Source: Cymodocea nodosa (lineage: Eukaryota; Streptophyta; Magnoliopsida; Alismatales; Cymodoceaceae). From it: a stretch of 64,000 nt of DNA. Shown in pieces: positions 9,708 through 20,068 of this stretch. The stretch spans positions 2,790,001-2,854,000 of the forward strand of contig CM072337.1 of NCBI GenBank assembly GCA_036874045.1, in the 5' to 3' direction. The number at the start of each line of letters is the position of its first letter. The first letter of the stretch is position 1. The notes beneath the pieces are model-generated. The model was not told the origin of the DNA, ran no database searches, and worked only from the letters and a program-made list of their open reading frames with translations. The translations under genes were made by a program, and so were the position numbers.

Positions 9708-11005
9708 ATGCGCAGTATATATATGAAACAGAATGTTATTTACGAGTTACCAGCACTTTTAAAAGAAAGGAGGAAGCGTTGGAGGAACTGGAAGGAGAAG
9801 CAGCTGATTCAACTTCATTTGACAACAAATATTTATAGAATGGAAAGCTTCAGACTGAATCGACAAATGAATTGATGCAATTACCATTGGATGCACTAAG
9901 GGAAGTACTAAGTAACTTGTCAACTAAAGATCTGTGCAGGCTGCGTTGTGTATCAAAGGAAATTAAAGACTGTATTGAAGAAAAATATTTTCAGGGACTA
10001 CAAGCTGCAAAAATGACTAAGATTAGAGATGGATTCATATGGAGGTCATTTAATCGTAGTTCAAATACCCATGAATATCTGGCTATGGAAGAAACTACTG
10101 GAATTCCACCCAATGCATTAGAAGGAATAAATCATATTATGGGGATAGATGAAGGATTAATTATATACAAGACGAGACCAAGGTATGCAAGTTTATCATT
10201 ACTTGATATTTTGATAAGAAATCCTATAACAGGAGAAGAATGGAATATAGGAAGACCTAATACATTTGAAGCACCAACTTAAAATTGTGGGTCAGCTTTA
10301 ATATTTTCTGATAAAAATTCTGCAATTCTTGAAAAATTATATTATTGGAGACATACAGGAAATTAGGGTGAAGATTTACGCTTAAGTGTGTATAATTTTC
10401 TGAACAGATCTTGGAATGAAAATATTATAATATATCTAGGACAGAAATCATTAATTAACCAAACACATGTCATACTTGATGGATATATTTATTTAGTCAC
10501 GGAGATATCAATAGCATATAGATCTGATTTATACATAGTGAGCATAGATAGTTGTGATGATTATATAGAAATTTTACCTATACCGAGTGAAATAGCTAAA
10601 CCACCATCTGCAAAATTTAATGAAATTCAAATAGGAATGCGGTATAATGAAGAAGATGATCCTACTTTATGTGTGATAAGATGGTGGGATGAACTGATGA
10701 AATTTCAAATATGGATTATGGAAGACATAAATGAATGGAAGTGGGAAGAGGAGTATATTGAAATAGATGTAGAAATAGAAACTACTACATTACCTTGGAA
10801 CCAAAAAGGATCCCTTTCTGCATTACATATCATTAATGGTAATACACTCGTATTTGGAATTTATAATATATTGCATGTTTACAAATTAAGAAGGAACAAG
10901 AACTGCATTAAAATAGAATTAATACCAAGAAGAACTATGCCTAAAAAGTTTGCTTGGACTGATACATTTATTCCATTTGTTTCTACTTTTCAATCATGTT
11001 CTTAA
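9708..11005 (+). pseudogene. Retroelement-borne F-box protein gene, intronless copy A
   Basis: Exon 1 (9708-9857) and the F-box exon (from 9858) are fused at exactly the splice sites visible in B and C. Exon 1 adds about 50 residues with a basic stretch (LKERRKRWRNWKEK). The F-box lies at 9875-10000 (LPLDALREVLSNLSTKDL, CRLRCVSKEIK); F-box proteins bind SKP1 and recruit substrates to SCF ubiquitin ligases. The rest resembles the F-box-associated beta-rich region of plant proteins, with IRNPITGEEWNIG and DELMKFQIWIM, and ends FVSTFQSCS with its stop at 11006-11008. Breaks: loss of one G near 9870, TAA at 10280-10282 (shared with B), TAG for Trp at 10363. The family product would be about 430 residues. 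It sits between leader and 3' UTR of an LTR element, the env position. Confidence 0.82.
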
Positions 11006-11008
11006 GCT

Positions 11009-12764
11009 GTGATTTTGTGTGTTTAACGTTGTGTATTCTGCATTTATTTTTAGAAAAAAAAAAAAGGAATTTTGAAGTTTTCATGTTCATTTTATAAAAA
11101 AAAAAAAACAAAACAAAATATCAATCCAGTTTGTTAGTATCTGTTCGAGGAAACCAACTAGCTTGCTTGTGAGCCACCAAAGGCATAGGAGCCTAGGTTC
11201 CACACAAGACACTGATTTATTAATATCTATTAAATGTTATTTTATTTTATATTCTGTGTTTATCTGGGAATGAAAAGTTTTTTAGAATCAAAAATCAGAA
11301 TATGCAGAAGGAGATACAAATGGAACAAGGTATGTAACCAATTACTTATCCTGAATTTTAAATCAAACAAAACTTTATTCATGCCTACTACAATTACTGT
11401 ATTTATTGTCAAATCTTTTACATTGAGGACAATGCAAAATTTAGGTATGGGGGGGAGGTAATTAAAGTAACAGCCATGTAAGTTTGTTAATTAAAGAAAT
11501 TAAAATGGTACTGCAAAGTTTCGAGGAAATTGAAAATTTTTATGAACTTGCTGTAACTATCCGATAATTGAGATTGTAAAATTTTTATAAACTACTTGAA
11601 TGTTATATTTAGAAGGCTATAGAAGATGTTATAGAATTTATTATTTATGTAAATCTAGATATAGTATCTTATGTTTTTTTTTTTAATTTCATGAGTTTAA
11701 CAGTTTCACGATTTTAAAATGAAATCCGAATACTTAATGCTTAATCAGAAAATTATCTGAAGTCCTGAAAGAGCTGAGATGTGAATTCTAGATTAAATGA
11801 AACACATATGATGAAAGATACATTTACTTTGACTGATTGAACTTGTAGAATGATTTATGTGTAGATCTTATTAAACTACATATAAAGTATGAGCTTATTG
11901 TTACTGATTCATATTTTTAGTAAATGATAGAAGCAGGATTATATGATATTGGTGTTTTACTACATCTGTATTAATGAAATACGTGCATATACAGTATGTG
12001 ATTAATGTTTTGTTTTGTGTGTGCATTCTATTTTATTTTTATTTTTTATTTTTAAAAAAAAGAAGAAGAAGAAAAATTATTGAGAGTTTATTGACTTGTT
12101 TGTTGAGCCTTTTGTACTTGAGCAAATAGGTATGTAAGGATTGTTAACCTAAAAAATGACTCTTGAAATCTAGCAACCTAAGATCCTGATTAGATCTAGG
12201 ATTGTTGACTGAAAGCTCGTTACATGGGTACATTAGAAAGTTCTTGTATGATTCAAGCTTGTCAAATTAACTTTTAAAGAAAAAAGAAAAAGAAAAAAAC
12301 ATATACTGTTCTGAAAAGATACAAGTGTTTTGTGAAATACAGAGATCTTATGAATCGAGTATATTTTCTGTTATCTAGAATTGCTGAAATATGAGTCTGG
12401 AATTGACTTTTGAAGTTGTTTAATGGAAATACAATTCTTTATTCTACTTGTCTTAATCAGATTGAATTGGATTGTACTGTGATTCGTATGTTGTTGAAAT
12501 TTCTTCTAGAAATCTTATTGGAAAATTCAGGATGACAGATGATGAAAAGAAGAATAAACGATAATATAATTAACACCTATATGAAGATGATATACTTTGT
12601 ATGTAATTTACATATATTCTAAATATCTTTGCAGGTTGATTATTGAAACATACAGAATATATTTTTATGCTAAATAGAAGAAAAAAACAAAAGGGGAATA
12701 ATTAATTCTAGCACTTTTAAAAACCAATTAATTAAATCTTAGTTTGCTAAGGGACTAGCAAAAA
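11009..12764 (+). other. 3' UTR of copy A, with a second purine tract
   Basis: Noncoding and conserved in B (37260-39050) and D (57580-59323). A short frame at 11234-11461 of 75 residues is kept in all three but ends in the purine tract and is probably incidental. Around 11425-11460 it reads TTGAGGACAATGCA followed by GGTATGGGGGGG, the motif that follows pol in many plant Ty3 elements. From 11700 to 12650 it is homologous to the copia 3' region at 3060-3960. Confidence 0.7.
11443..11460 (+). other. Internal (second) polypurine tract
   Basis: AGGTATGGGGGGGAGG closely resembles the terminal tract at 12765-12780 (AGGTATGGGGGAAG) but lies 1.3 kb upstream of it. It is kept in B (38600-38615, minus) and D (58863-58878, minus). 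Confidence 0.55.
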
Positions 12765-12780
12765 TTAGGTATGGGGGAAG
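12765..12780 (+). other. 3' polypurine tract of copy A
   Basis: TTAGGTATGGGGGAAG directly precedes the LTR start TGTTTAGAATG. Confidence 0.85.
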
Positions 12781-14840
12781 TGTTTAGAATGAAAAAGTGC
12801 ATATTATTAACGGTTAAATGATGGTTAATTGCACAATATTTAGCTTATCATATGAGAATTAAGCCATTATGTTATAATTGCACTGCTATATGCTTTAATT
12901 GAAGAATCTGCTTAATTTTGGGGAATTAATGTTAATTTAGTACATTTATGAACTGTCGGTAAGTTGCCGGCTGTGAAATTCTTAAGTTTCCAAATTTTCT
13001 GATATTTCGGACAGTTATGTTTAACATACCGAACAAATTAAGACAGTTATGTTTAATAGACCGAATATGTATCGGATAGTTTTGTTTAAATTACTGAATA
13101 GTTATGTTTTGAGAGAATATTTTATTATTTCCTAAAGTACGCATGTCGAAACCATAATAAATGACTTAAGTGAACTTTCGGTAAGTTAATTGTAACTATC
13201 CGAAATGCATTTGAGCATCGGATAGTTAAGTTTATAAGTATCCAAAATGCACATGAGCATCGGATAGTTAAATTTATGCACGTGTTGAATTTAAATGCTT
13301 TAGAATATCACGTGAGATGCACATGTTTAACTCGTTAAGTTAGCATAACTGTACGCATTGAGTTACATGAATATACACTAAGGTAACGCGTTATGTTAGC
13401 AGCTTATTTCTTTATTGCACGTGTTTTATAGTTAAATCAACGAAGAAAGTCCGTTGAGTTATCTGTAACTCCACGGACTATATATTTTCTAATATGCCAC
13501 TGTAGCAGTTGTAGGAACAAACAGTTGGAAGAGAAAAACCACGTTTGCACGTATCACACAGGAATTCAATCGTGTAGGGAGAAGGAAGCATCACCGTTGA
13601 TATGAATGAAGGAAATCCAACCAATCATTCAAGCAGAAGCAGTTACTACTGAAGAAATATAAAAGAAAAGAAGAAAAAAAGAAGAAAGGTGATCGATGGA
13701 CGAATAGTGTGTGCAGAGAAGGATGAGCGTCACAATTCTCTGAAGTACCACACCAACCACCATCATCACCACCATAATCACCAACCATCGGAGGTCTGTA
13801 AGGATACTTGTCTGATGTCGGGTCGATTCTGAGCAAAACACAATGCCTAACAACCACTATGAGGAGTGATCACGTCGCGGGAAGGGAAGCCATTTTCACC
13901 AAGCGCCAACTCATATTTCAGGAGATCGTAAAGCTTTTAGCCTTGGCTTCGGGTTGATGCCTGTATGCTGAAGAGGAGATCATCTTGCAATTCTGGACTC
14001 GCGATTCTATAAGGAGAGGAAACAGAATTGTAAGTGGTTTAATTTTCAATGGTGTAATCGCGTTGCAAGTAGTGTCGGAAGTATTTACTGTCAAGTGAGA
14101 TTACTTTACATTTCACCTTTCGCCCATTTCCATGTTCACATCAAAACAAAAATACCAAAAACAATTTATCTTTGTTTGTATGTTGTATTTGAGTGTTATA
14201 TTGTTTGTGTTGTATCGTGATTAATGTTATCTGTATCAGTTTTGTGATTGTTTTATGTTAGTTTTAATTTTACAGTTTACTGAAATTGGTTCGTATAAAA
14301 GACTTAAAGATTTTAATGGTTACAGTTTGAATCACCTGAATGTTAGTATTGCTTAATGATAAATCCAATGTTAACTAGCATTAAAAAGTTTAATTGATGT
14401 TATTTACAATATGTGGAATCGCCTAATGGTTGGCTGAATTCCTCTGTAAATAGCAATATTATAAAAAAGAGACAAGCTAGTGGAGTTAACTTAAGTCCAC
14501 AAGGATAGTCCGTTGAGTTAGCCATAACTCAACGAACTTTGTCCGTTGAGTTAACTGTAATTCAACGAAGTGCTTATTGAATATAAATTTGAATTGTTAA
14601 CAATCAAACAGTTCTTAAATTTATCAGCAATTCCCTGTGGGATCGACCTGTACTTACACACTGATACAATAGATACTATGTACTTGCAGTTAAAGTACAA
14701 ATTGGAATTAATATCTAAATTGTATTAAAGGTTGTTTGTTTACTTCTAAAAGAAAGAATAGGCATAAAGATAAATTAACTAAGTAAAAATAAAAGTAACA
14801 AATCCACGTTTTTCTAGTGTAGTGCTAGGAAAACCAAATA
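12781..14840 (+). repeat. Ty3-type LTR, copy A
   Basis: Begins TGTTTAGAATG and ends GGAAAACCAAATA, versus GGGAAAACCCAAACA in B. Homologous over its length to the LTRs at 35295-37244, 44287-46238 and 55716-57562 (all minus). It contains the shared CACGTG/GCGTTGAGTT block (13305-13430), GTAACTATCCGAAA repeats, palindromes (13430-13490, 14480-14575) and a TATA box. The CA end appears mutated to TA. Confidence 0.88.
13658..13665 (+). promoter_or_regulatory. LTR core promoter TATA box, copy A
   Basis: TATAAAAG, kept at the equivalent place in the B LTRs (36487-36494 and 45480-45487, minus). It divides U3 from the transcribed R/U5 part. Confidence 0.6.
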
Positions 14841-15927
14841 AAACAACATCAAAATAGATCTTGGATAGTAGAGCATCAAGTCACATGACCGTATAGAAAA
14901 GTCTATTGAAAAATTTTACAAATACCATGAAAGGAAGTGTAACATTTGGAAACAAAAGCAAGGATAAAATCATAGGTATGAGCAATGTTTAAATAACTCT
15001 TACTTGTGTTATTTCAAATGTATTATATGTAGAAAACCTAGGATTTAATTTGTTGAGTGTTATAAAACTAACTGATAATGGATATTATGTAGTGTTTGAA
15101 GATAATGTATGCAAAATTATTGATAAAAGTACAGATGAACTTAAGTTTATTGTTAAAAGAAAAGGTTCTATATGTATTTTATCTTTACCTTTTGATGTAA
15201 TTGATTTAAATTCATGTTTGCTAGCTGAAACTAGTGATGTATATCTGTGACATAGAAGGATCAGGCATATAAATTTGAAACTGTTATATAAACTGTCTAG
15301 AAAACATTTAGTGAGAGGTTTTTCAAAGATTAAATACTCAAAGAACTTTATGTGTGATGCATGTGAGTTAGGTAAACTTCACAAGAACTCTTTTAAATCC
15401 AAAACTGATATATCAAGCAAGAGAGTCTTAGAACTTATACATATGGATCTATTTGGACCAACAAGAATCATGAGTCTAGGTGGTAAACGATGTGTATTTG
15501 TTTTAGCAGATGACTTCACTAGATACACTTAGGTATATTTTCTAGCATCTAAGACAAGTTTTGAAATATTTAAAATGTTTTGCAATCTTGTTCAAAATGA
15601 ACAAAGTGTCTCTATTCAAAAACTTAGGAGTGATCATGGTACAGAATTTGATAATGATCAAAAGGATAATTACTGTAAAGAGCATGAGATTAATCACAAA
15701 TTTTCTTTTCCAAGAGCACCATCTCAAAATAGTGTTGTTGAGAGAAAGAATAGATCAGTTCAGGAAATGGCCAGAACTATGTTAAATGAACATAATTTAC
15801 CTCAAAATCTTTGGGCTGAAGTAGTGAATACAACTTGTTATGTTATTAACAGAAATCACTTAAGACCTCATATTAACAAAACTCCTTTTGAAATTATGTT
15901 TGATAGGGTTCCAAAAATTTCTTATGA
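14841..15927 (+). pseudogene. Second Sirevirus-like copia pol fragment (protease end, GAG-pre-integrase, start of integrase)
   Basis: Starts in the retropepsin region (ILDSRASSHMT, with the Trp before it changed to TAG), then GAG-pre-integrase and integrase up to PKISYE, where homology to the copy at 1-2888 stops. Nearly the same family as that copy and it carries the same TAG at the Trp codon of the integrase start (15530-15532). Other stops at 15247-15249. Its 5' end is cut by the Ty3 LTR of copy A and its 3' end by unrelated DNA. Confidence 0.9.
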
Positions 15928-16104
15928 ATCATTCAAACACAAGTAATAAAGTTAAAATAATTAAAGTTAAAACATTAAAGTTTTTCAATATAGAAATGTC
16001 TTGAAAACATTAAAGTCTTCTAATTTTTAGATGTTCATGCATGTAACTAAAAGTCTTCATATCATTCTCATTCTCTTCCAATTCATGAAAATCATTTCTA
16101 GCCA

Positions 16105-16978
16105 TTAGACCTTCACTGAATCATGTTCTACCTTTAGAAAGATTTCTCGGGTGACTTGTTTCTCAAACTTTAACATAGCATACACCCATATGTCTGTACC
16201 TTCCATAAATCTAATCTCTTTAAGCTTCTTGATGCATTGAGGATAATCATACATCTGTTTACATTCTTCAAATTTCAATATGATTGACTCTAATGAATCA
16301 ATCCAATCATTTAGGCTTGCAATGTGTTGACGTCTTCTACTTGTAGAAGATGCAGTGGATGTCGACGTTAGTGTACTTCCAACAATGGGTGTGTCGATGT
16401 CTACTTCCACGTTCAAATCCTCTATAGGTATCTACTCACTACTCTAGATGGATTTACTTCAAAGCTTGGGATATAAATAAACTCACCTGCTGCAACAATG
16501 CCATCAAAAAGTCTCTCCAACTTGCCAGCAAATTTTATGCCTCGATAGCGAAATTTCTCACAATTTGGTTCGATCTACATGTATCAAACAAAATTATCAA
16601 ATAAGTTGGTGAATAATGAAATGAAATAAAATTATCAAACAAAATTATTACATAACAATTACATACCTTTTGAAAATTTTCCCACCATGTGTCATTCGTA
16701 CCTTCCCAAGTCTTGGTTGTAGGATTTCATCTGATATCTATTTGGGAACCAATTGTTTTCCACAATTGCCAATCCTTCCTCAATTTTTTCAATTTATTCT
16801 TTAAGTGTGATCTTGTTTGCCTCATTCCTGTCCTCTCCAACAATTTATGTTTGCATAAGTCATATCTTTTTGCATCCAAGTGTGTGTCAAGTTTGTGTCC
16901 CAAGTCAGTAAGCTCTATGCAAATATCTAGCAATTTAGAAACTAGATCATCTTCCCATGCTATTCTAAGAGTGTTCAT
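16105..16978 (-). pseudogene. Myb/SANT-like protein of the Harbinger element
   Basis: Read on the minus strand: a helix-rich N-terminal part (16978-16727), then TWEGTNDTWWENF, an apparent intron (about 16670-16575), then KFRYRGIKFAGKLERLFDG and a Ser/Thr-rich linker, ending with a helical C-terminus (16416-16105, LKEIRFMEGTDIWVYAMLKF). This WW/KFR/LF pattern is the Myb/SANT-like partner protein of plant PIF/Harbinger elements, which helps transposase bind DNA. Stops and frameshifts interrupt it. Confidence 0.7.
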
Positions 16979-17239
16979 CTTTGAGACATGTTTTGATACT
17001 TACTCTCCCCTTAGAAGATTCACGTACATTCTGTTAGCAAACATTAGAGAAGTCCAACAATAACAAATAACATTCAAACACTGAAAATATTTAAGTAATA
17101 GAAATGATATTCAACAATGGAATAATAACAATTCAGACCAATTTATACTACAAATCATATTTAAACAATAAAGATAACATTCAAACAATAGAAATAACAA
17201 AACAATGGAATAAAATGTTTGAAATTTGAGTTATCAAAT

Positions 17240-18410
17240 AAATCATTCATTTTGCATTATTAGATCCCTAATGTTATCATGCATAGTACCCATGTCCAAC
17301 TCGTCTAACATAACAAGAACTTCATAGTTGGTACTTATTAACATTTCCTAATCATGAACTTCAATAGGTTCTTCGTTTTGATTGATCGATAATGCTTCTT
17401 GATCTATTACAGAATTTTGATCAATTATGAAGTTGTGTAAGACCATGCAAGCGACCACTAACTTTACTTGAGTAGGGTATGGAAATGGCGACATATGATT
17501 CAAAATGTGTCACCTCCTCTTAAATACTTCAAATGCACGCTCAACAACACTCCTCAAAGAAGAATGTAAATAATTGAAATACTCCTCTACACTGTGTGGT
17601 TGTGAGGATTGGAATTTTGGTAAGTGATATCTAGTGGTCCTATATGGTGCAAGAAAACCAATTGCATTTGGATAGCTAGAGTCAACCAAGTAGTACTTAC
17701 CTATAAATTTGACAACAATATTAGTTCAAAAATATGTTCAATGTAGACTATACAATGTTCTTAATAAATTGAAAATATAGTACCTACAGGTGGATTAGGA
17801 AATTTGTGACATGAGTCAAACATTGCATGCTTAAGTACTCGATAATCATGTGCAATGCCCACCCACCCGACTAATGCAAAAATGAATCACATGTTGAAGT
17901 CACATACACCCAATACATTTTGAGTTGTCTGCTTGCCATGTCTACCACATCTAAATGAGATTTGTTTATTTTTCCTAATAACACAATGAACATGTGTACC
18001 ATCAAATGCTCCTATTGCATCTTCGAAATATGGCATAAATCTAGGGTTGTCCTTAAGAAATTGTGGTATTTCAATGAAAGATTCCTTGGGCCAAATAACC
18101 TCAAGTGCCTATAATAGTAATGCATCTAAAACTTTATAAACATATTTACTAATTGTTTCCCTAGAATGTTGTTGGTAGTTCTGTAGTACTCTATTTTTAT
18201 GTCTATGCCTAACTTTTGCAAAAAAATCTTCACTTGCTCTTTAACAGTAACCCACCTCCCATTCTCCAAAAGGTTTTTCCCCCTTAATATTTGACACAAA
18301 GTGATAAAAGTGGATGAGATCATACAACACATGTCAAAGCAAACCCTCCAATGTCCTCCTAACATGTTGTCAATAACATCTTTTCCAGAATAAGGCATGC
18401 TATGCACTCA
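17240..18410 (-). pseudogene. PIF/Harbinger (HARBI1-like, DDE) transposase
   Basis: The N-terminal helical part is at 18407-18126 (MISSTFITLCQILRG, then TVKEQVKIFLQKL). The catalytic triad is readable: Asp in GAFDGTH (codon 18001-18003), Asp in YYLVDSSYP (17681-17683) and Glu in VVERAFEVFKRR (17540-17542), followed by VACMVLHNFI. Frames shift between blocks and stops occur (for example after VCDFNM), so the enzyme is dead. Confidence 0.85.
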
Positions 18411-18940
18411 TTGCCTTTTAGTTGAATTGTAAGTTTGCAACCATTGTATTATGCATGCATCACTAGTTTCTAAAAATTTCTCCATTCTACTGAACAAATG
18501 TGCAAATAGGATAGTGTAAGTTCGGATATAATTGCATGAAACAAATACAAAATGATTTCAATTAAAAACTATTCAAATAAACTAGTGATTGAAAATATTC
18601 AAATAAAAATAAGCATGATTCATATGACTCCCATCAATAAAAATATAGTTTCCATATTCATTTAATAAAATAAGGAAATAACAGAACTCAAAATTTTACA
18701 AGTTACATAGATTTTTTATCCTGTACACAGACTTTTTTTTCTACTACTACTACCACTACTATTTTTCTTCTTATTGTCTAAAATATTTCTCCTCTTAAGA
18801 AAATGAAAAAGAGCTAAAAAAGCTCAAGGCTACACAAAAGGTCGAAGCTTTGAAACTTCAGGTAGAATTCAAAAATATATTGACCTAGAAATAAAAGGTA
18901 AGCGAAATCCCTTTTAGTGAGCTCAAGGTAGAGTTAATTT

Positions 18941-19336
18941 ATTGACCTAAAAACCCCTTTTGGTGAGAAAAAAAAGCTTTCACATCAAATGTCAAAGTAA
19001 TATAATTTAAATGCAATACAGAAAGGGTACTATATCATTTCTAATATTCCATTATTTTCATATCTAAAATTAACCTAGATTGATGATATACAACTATAAA
19101 AGATATTGTAGAATTTTTTTAAAAAAATATTTTGGTTTATTTCTCATTTTCAATCATACTCTACAAGAAAAACAAAAGTCATTGACTAAATTAAAGAAAG
19201 CTGAGAAGAAATGTATTCAATTATAAGGATTTTATTGACTCAAAAATCTCTTTTGGTGAAAAAAAAACTTTGACGTCAGATGACAAAGTAATATAATCTA
19301 AATACAATAAAAAAATGGTAATATATCATTTTTAAT
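18941..19336 (+). repeat. Diverged direct repeat, two copies of about 105 bases
   Basis: 18941-19046 and 19234-19336 both run from ATTGACTCAAAAA-like sequence through CTTTTGGTGA, then TCAAAGTAATATAAT to ATATCATTT, about 80 percent alike by eye. Origin unknown. Confidence 0.6.
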
Positions 19337-19701
19337 GTAACGTGCTAGAATGTCAGATGTTTCAATACTTAAAATATGCAATCGTAAATTGATAAAATAA
19401 AAAATCAGATGAAAGATAAGTTTAATCCATTGCAAATCGATAAATACATTGTTTAAGTTGAAAGTTGCGAAAACGCTATTTAAGACTACAGAGATGACAA
19501 AGATATTCTGGACAAAAGATCAATGACGTCTTATTGAAGTTAGAAAACCTAATCATTTATTTAAAGTACACTCCTAACACATGTTCCAACGGAGGGCACG
19601 CTCAACTCTAGATGCAACGTAAGTATCTATAAAATTAATGTTCTTGTTTTTATCTTATACATATATATATATAATCTCAACCATCCACCCGCCGGCGAAG
19701 T

Positions 19702-19729
19702 GGGGGGGGGGGGGGGGGGGGGGGGGGGG
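19702..19729 (+). repeat. Run of 28 G
   Basis: Uninterrupted G homopolymer flanked by GC-rich sequence in otherwise AT-rich DNA. It may mark a sequencing or assembly weak point. Confidence 0.9.
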
Positions 19730-20068
19730 CGCGTGGGGGCGGTGGCTAATAAAATTTTTTAATGAATATAATAATTAAGATTAAGTCAAAACTTCAATAT
19801 TCTTAAAAAAAATTTAAAAATTCAATATCTAATAGATTATATTTTAGATTGGTTCATTACAAAATCTGATTTAAGTAAAAAAAATAATGATTAACAAGAA
19901 TAACTTACAATAAAAAATATTCTCATTTTCATCTGTGCACGTCCTGGACTCGTCTCCTCCACACCTCTCGTTCTACCGTCCACGCCCCTGCCCCAGCCCC
20001 CCCCGGCAACTCCCGGCGCCGCCACCGTTACCTCTTCCTGTAGTGCTGTAATCCTAGAAGAAAAGAAC

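Larger units (their letters stand above)
8943..14840 (+). mobile_element. Ty3-type F-box element, copy A (spliced form; 3' LTR present, 5' LTR absent)
   Basis: Contains in order a 5' segment shared with unit C (8956-9326), a palindrome-rich leader, exon 1 joined directly to the F-box exon, a 3' UTR, the polypurine tract and an LTR of about 2.06 kb. It lacks the ~1.55 kb capsid-containing intron present in copies B and C. No 5' LTR, primer site or pol is seen on its left. Its LTR abuts copia sequence at 14841, which it therefore seems to have entered. Confidence 0.85.
15928..18490 (-). mobile_element. Decayed PIF/Harbinger DNA transposon
   Basis: Carries the two genes typical of plant PIF/Harbinger elements, a DDE transposase and a Myb/SANT-like protein, both on the minus strand and both broken. 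Terminal inverted repeats were not identified, so the ends are approximate. Confidence 0.75.
18491..19890. other. Intergenic, AT-rich, no gene seen
   Basis: Contains a diverged direct repeat (18941-19046 and 19234-19336) and a poly-G run (19702-19729). Otherwise nothing recognisable. Confidence 0.5.

Noticed and set aside
11234..11461. 75-residue conserved small protein in the 3' UTR
   Set aside because: Present in A, B and D but it ends inside the purine tract and has no recognisable feature; conservation can be explained by the shared 3' UTR.
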